NCBI RefSeq assembly: GCF_037975245.1 | Contig: NC_092568.1 | Coordinates: forward strand, 42,523,631-42,587,630 | Length of the DNA stretch: 64,000 nt | Direction of reading: 5' to 3' | Source of the DNA: Apostichopus japonicus | Taxonomy: Eukaryota > Echinodermata > Holothuroidea > Aspidochirotida > Stichopodidae | In this document: positions 61,001 to 64,000 of the stretch, piece after piece | Numbering within the stretch: position 1 is the first letter of the stretch | Layout of the letters: every line of letters begins with the position of its first letter | The notes under the pieces: generated by a model | Told to the model about the DNA's origin: nothing | The model's input: the letters and a program-made list of their open reading frames with translations, nothing else | Database searches by the model: none | Program-made: the position numbers and the translations under genes

Positions 61001-64000
61001 TTCAGGTAGTAAGCATTCTAGTATGCTGTATGTGAGGATAACAGGGTAGCAGGTATACAGTATGAAGAATGAACTGTGTTGCATTCAGGTAGTAAGCATT
61101 CTAGTATGCTGTATGTGAGGATAACAGGGTAACAGGTATACAGTATGAAGATGAACTGTGTTGCATTCAGGTAGTAAGCATTCTAGTATGCTGTATGTGA
61201 GGATAACAGGGTAGCAGGTATACAGTATGAAGATGAACTGTGTTGCATTCAGGTAGTAAGCATTCTAGTATGCTGTATGTGAGGATAACAGGGTAACAGG
61301 TATACAGTATGAAGAATGAACTGTGTTGCATTCAGGTAGTAAGTGTTCTAGTATGCTGTATGTGAGGGTAACAGGGTAACAGGTATACAGTATGAAGAAT
61401 GAACTGTGTTGCATTCAGGTAGTAAGCATTCTAGTATGCTGTATGTGAGGGTAACAGGGTAACAGGTATACAGTATGAAGATGAACTGTGTTGCATTCAG
61501 GTAGTAAGTGTTCTAGTATGCTGTATGTGAGGGTAACAGGGTAACAGGTATACAGTATGAAGAATGAACTGTGTTGCATTCAGGTAGTAAGCATTCTAGT
61601 ATGCTGTATGTGAGGATAACAGGGTAACAGGTATACAGTATGAAGATGAACTGTGTTGCATTCAGGTAGTAAGCATTCTAGTATGCTGTATGTGAGGATA
61701 ACAGGGTAGCAGGTATACAGTATGAAGAATGAACTGTGTTGCATTCAGGTAGTAAGCATTCTAGTATGCTGTATGTGAGGATAACAGGGTAACAGGTATA
61801 CAGTATGAAGAATGAACTGTGTTGCATTCAGGTAGTAAGCATTCTAGTATGCTGTATGTGAGGATAACAGGGTAGCAGGTATACAGTATGAAGATGAACT
61901 GTGTTGCATTCAGGTAGTAAGCATTCTAGTATGCTGTATGTGAGGATAACAGGGTAACAGGTATACAGTATGAAGATGAACTGTGTTGCATTCAGGTAGT
62001 AAGCATTCTAGTATGCTGTATGTGAGGATAACAGGGTAACAGGTATACAGTATGAAGATGAACTGTGTTGCATTCAGGTAGTAAGCATTCTAGTATGCTG
62101 TATGTGAGGATAACAGGGTAGCAGGTATACAGTATGAAGAATGAACTGTGTTGCATTCAGGTAGTAAGCATTCTAGTATGCTGTATGTGAGGATAACAGG
62201 GTAACAGGTATACAGTATGAAGATGAACTGTGTTGCATTCAGGTAGCAAGCATTCTAGTATGCTGTATGTGAGGATAACAGGGTAGCAGGTATACAGTAT
62301 GAAGAATGAACTGTGTTGCATTCAGGTAGTAAGCATTCTAGTATGCTGTATGTGAGGATAACAGGGTAGCAGGTATACAGTATGAAGATGAACTGTGTTG
62401 CATTCAGGTAGTAAGCATTCTAGTATGCTGTATGTGAGGATAACAGGGTAACAGGTATACAGTATGAAGATGAACTGTGTTGCATTCAGGTAGTAAGCAT
62501 TCTAGTATGCTGTATGTGAGGATAACAGGGTAGCAGGTATACAGTATGAAGATGAACTGTGTTGCATTCAGGTAGTAAGCATTCTAGTATGCTGTATGTG
62601 AGGGTAACAGGGTAGCAGGTATACAGTATGAAGATGAACTGTGTTGCATTCAGGTAGTAAGCATTCTAGTATGCTGTATGTGAGGATAACAGGGTAACAG
62701 GTATACAGTATGAAGATGAACTGTGTTGCATTCAGGTAGTAAGCATTCTAGTATGCTGTATGTGAGGGTAACAGGGTAGCAGGTATACAGTATGAAGATG
62801 AACTGTGTTGCATTCAGGTAGTAAGTGTTCTAGCATGCTGTATGTGAGGATAACAGGGTAGCAGGTATACAGTATGAAGATGAACTGTGTTGCATTCAGG
62901 TAGCAAGCATTCTAGCATGCTGTATGTGAGGATAACAGGGTAGCAGGTATACAGTATGAAGAATGAACTGTGTTGCATTCAGGTAGTAAGCATTCTAGTA
63001 TGCTGTATGTGAGGATAACAGGGTAACAGGTATACAGTATGAAGAATGAACTGTGTTGCATTCAGGTAGTAAGCATTCTAGTATGCTGTATGTGAGGGTA
63101 ACAGGGTAGCAGGTATACAGTATGAAGATGAACTGTGTTGCATTCAGGTAGTAAGCATTCTAGTATGCTGTATGTGAGGATAACAGGGTAACAGGTATAC
63201 AGTATGAAGAATGAACTGTGTTGCATTCAGGTAGGATGCATTCTAGTATGCTGTATGTGAGGGTAACAGGGTAGCAGGTATACAGTATGAAGATGAACTG
63301 TGTTGCATTCAGGTAGTAAGTGTTCTAGCATGCTGTATGTGAGGATAACAGGGTAGCAGGTATACAGTATGAAGATGAACTGTGTTGCATTCAGGTAGTA
63401 AGCATTCTAGTATGCTGTATGTGAGGATAACAGGGTAACAGGTATACAGTATGAAGAATGAACTGTGTTGCATTCAGGTAGTAAGCATTCTAGTATGCTG
63501 TATGTGAGGATAACAGGGTAGCAGGTATACAGTATGAAGATGAACTGTGTTGCATTCAGGTAGTAAGCATTCTAGCATGCTGTATGTGAGGATAACAGGG
63601 TAGCAGGTATACAGTATGAAGATGAACTGTGTTGCATTCAGGTAGTAAGCATTCTAGTATGCTGTATGTGAGGATAACAGGGTAACAGGTATACAGTATG
63701 AAGATGAACTGTGTTGCATTCAGGTAGTAAGCATTCTAGTATGCTGTATGTGAGGGTAACAGGGTACCAGGTATACAGTATGAAGATGAACTGTGTTGCA
63801 TTCAGGTAATAAGCATTCTAGTATGCTGTATGTGAGGATAACAGGGTAACAGGTATACAGTATGAAGATGAACTGTGTTGCATTCAGGTAGTAAGCATTC
63901 TAGCATGCTGTATGTGAGGATAACAGGGTAGCAGGTATACAGTATGAAGATGAACTGTGTTGCATTCAGGTAGTAAGTGTTCTAGTATGCTGTATGTGAG
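58041..64000 (+). repeat. 82-bp minisatellite, about 72 copies, runs off the window
   Basis: Marks 'gtatgtgagg' at 58071 and 58153 give an 82-bp period; some copies are 83 bp because of GAAGAATGAA for GAAGATGAA. Copies differ at a few recurring positions: GTAGCAGG or GTAACAGG, AGCATTCTAG or AGTGTTCTAG, TAGTATGC or TAGCATGC, GAGGATAAC or GAGGGTAAC. Otherwise they are almost identical, which points to recent amplification or ongoing homogenisation. It lies in the DCAF5 intron after exon 5. Every frame of the unit has stops. Confidence 0.96.

Noticed and set aside
58041-64000. CRISPR-like regular array
   Set aside because: There are no unique spacers: the whole 82-bp unit is repeated, and the DNA is eukaryotic and intronic.

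Overview
The window is AT-rich animal nuclear DNA. Its genes are split into short exons with GT-AG introns, the proteins are metazoan (alpha-actinin; the CUL4 substrate receptor DCAF5), and many copies of dispersed and tandem repeats are present. The dispersed repeats, with a 'gacctttgacctccacca...caatagggttcttgtactcac' theme, are of a kind I associate with marine invertebrate deuterostomes. An echinoderm is my best guess, but nothing here proves it.

Layout, left to right. (1) 1-19174: no exon recognised. This is the large first intron of an alpha-actinin gene on the minus strand. It holds a 2.5-kb element that looks like a DNA transposon with subterminal repeats, a 34-bp minisatellite, a 54-bp minisatellite and several dispersed repeats. 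(2) 19175-19267: first coding exon of alpha-actinin, with its promoter-side sequence to its right. (3) 19481-27487: mostly non-coding, with an 84-bp minisatellite. It probably also contains the 3' end of the next gene. (4) 24663/27488-54244: a minus-strand gene for a long coiled-coil protein. Twelve coding exons chain in phase over about 760 codons, with two short UVR-like motifs. The last clear exon stops at a perfect U12-type AT-AC 5' splice site. Its introns carry at least seven tandem arrays, three transposon-like insertions and several dispersed repeats. (5) 54245-54733: a 489-bp space between two divergent start codons, probably a bidirectional promoter. (6) 54734-57906: five exons of a DCAF5 (WDR22) orthologue on the plus strand, ending in frame at a splice donor. 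(7) 58041-64000: an 82-bp minisatellite of about 72 copies in the next DCAF5 intron, running off the window.

Roughly a third of the window is tandem minisatellite, nearly all of it inside introns. The long open frames in these arrays come from repeat units without stops, not from genes. One array (40925-41796) starts right at a splice donor and is open in the exon's frame for about 210 codons. Another (50925-51560) repeats AATAAA about 17 times in the sense direction just before an exon. The largest array but one (42405-47790) has a 64-bp unit organised into 451-bp higher-order repeats plus a 2122-bp duplication.

The three genes have no obvious functional link. Alpha-actinin cross-links actin, DCAF5 feeds substrates to CRL4 ubiquitin ligase, and I do not recognise the coiled-coil protein by name. 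I found no convincing new multi-gene system. The observations most worth checking are the U12 intron, the array at the splice donor, the higher-order repeat, and the transposon-like element with its 15-mer motif.
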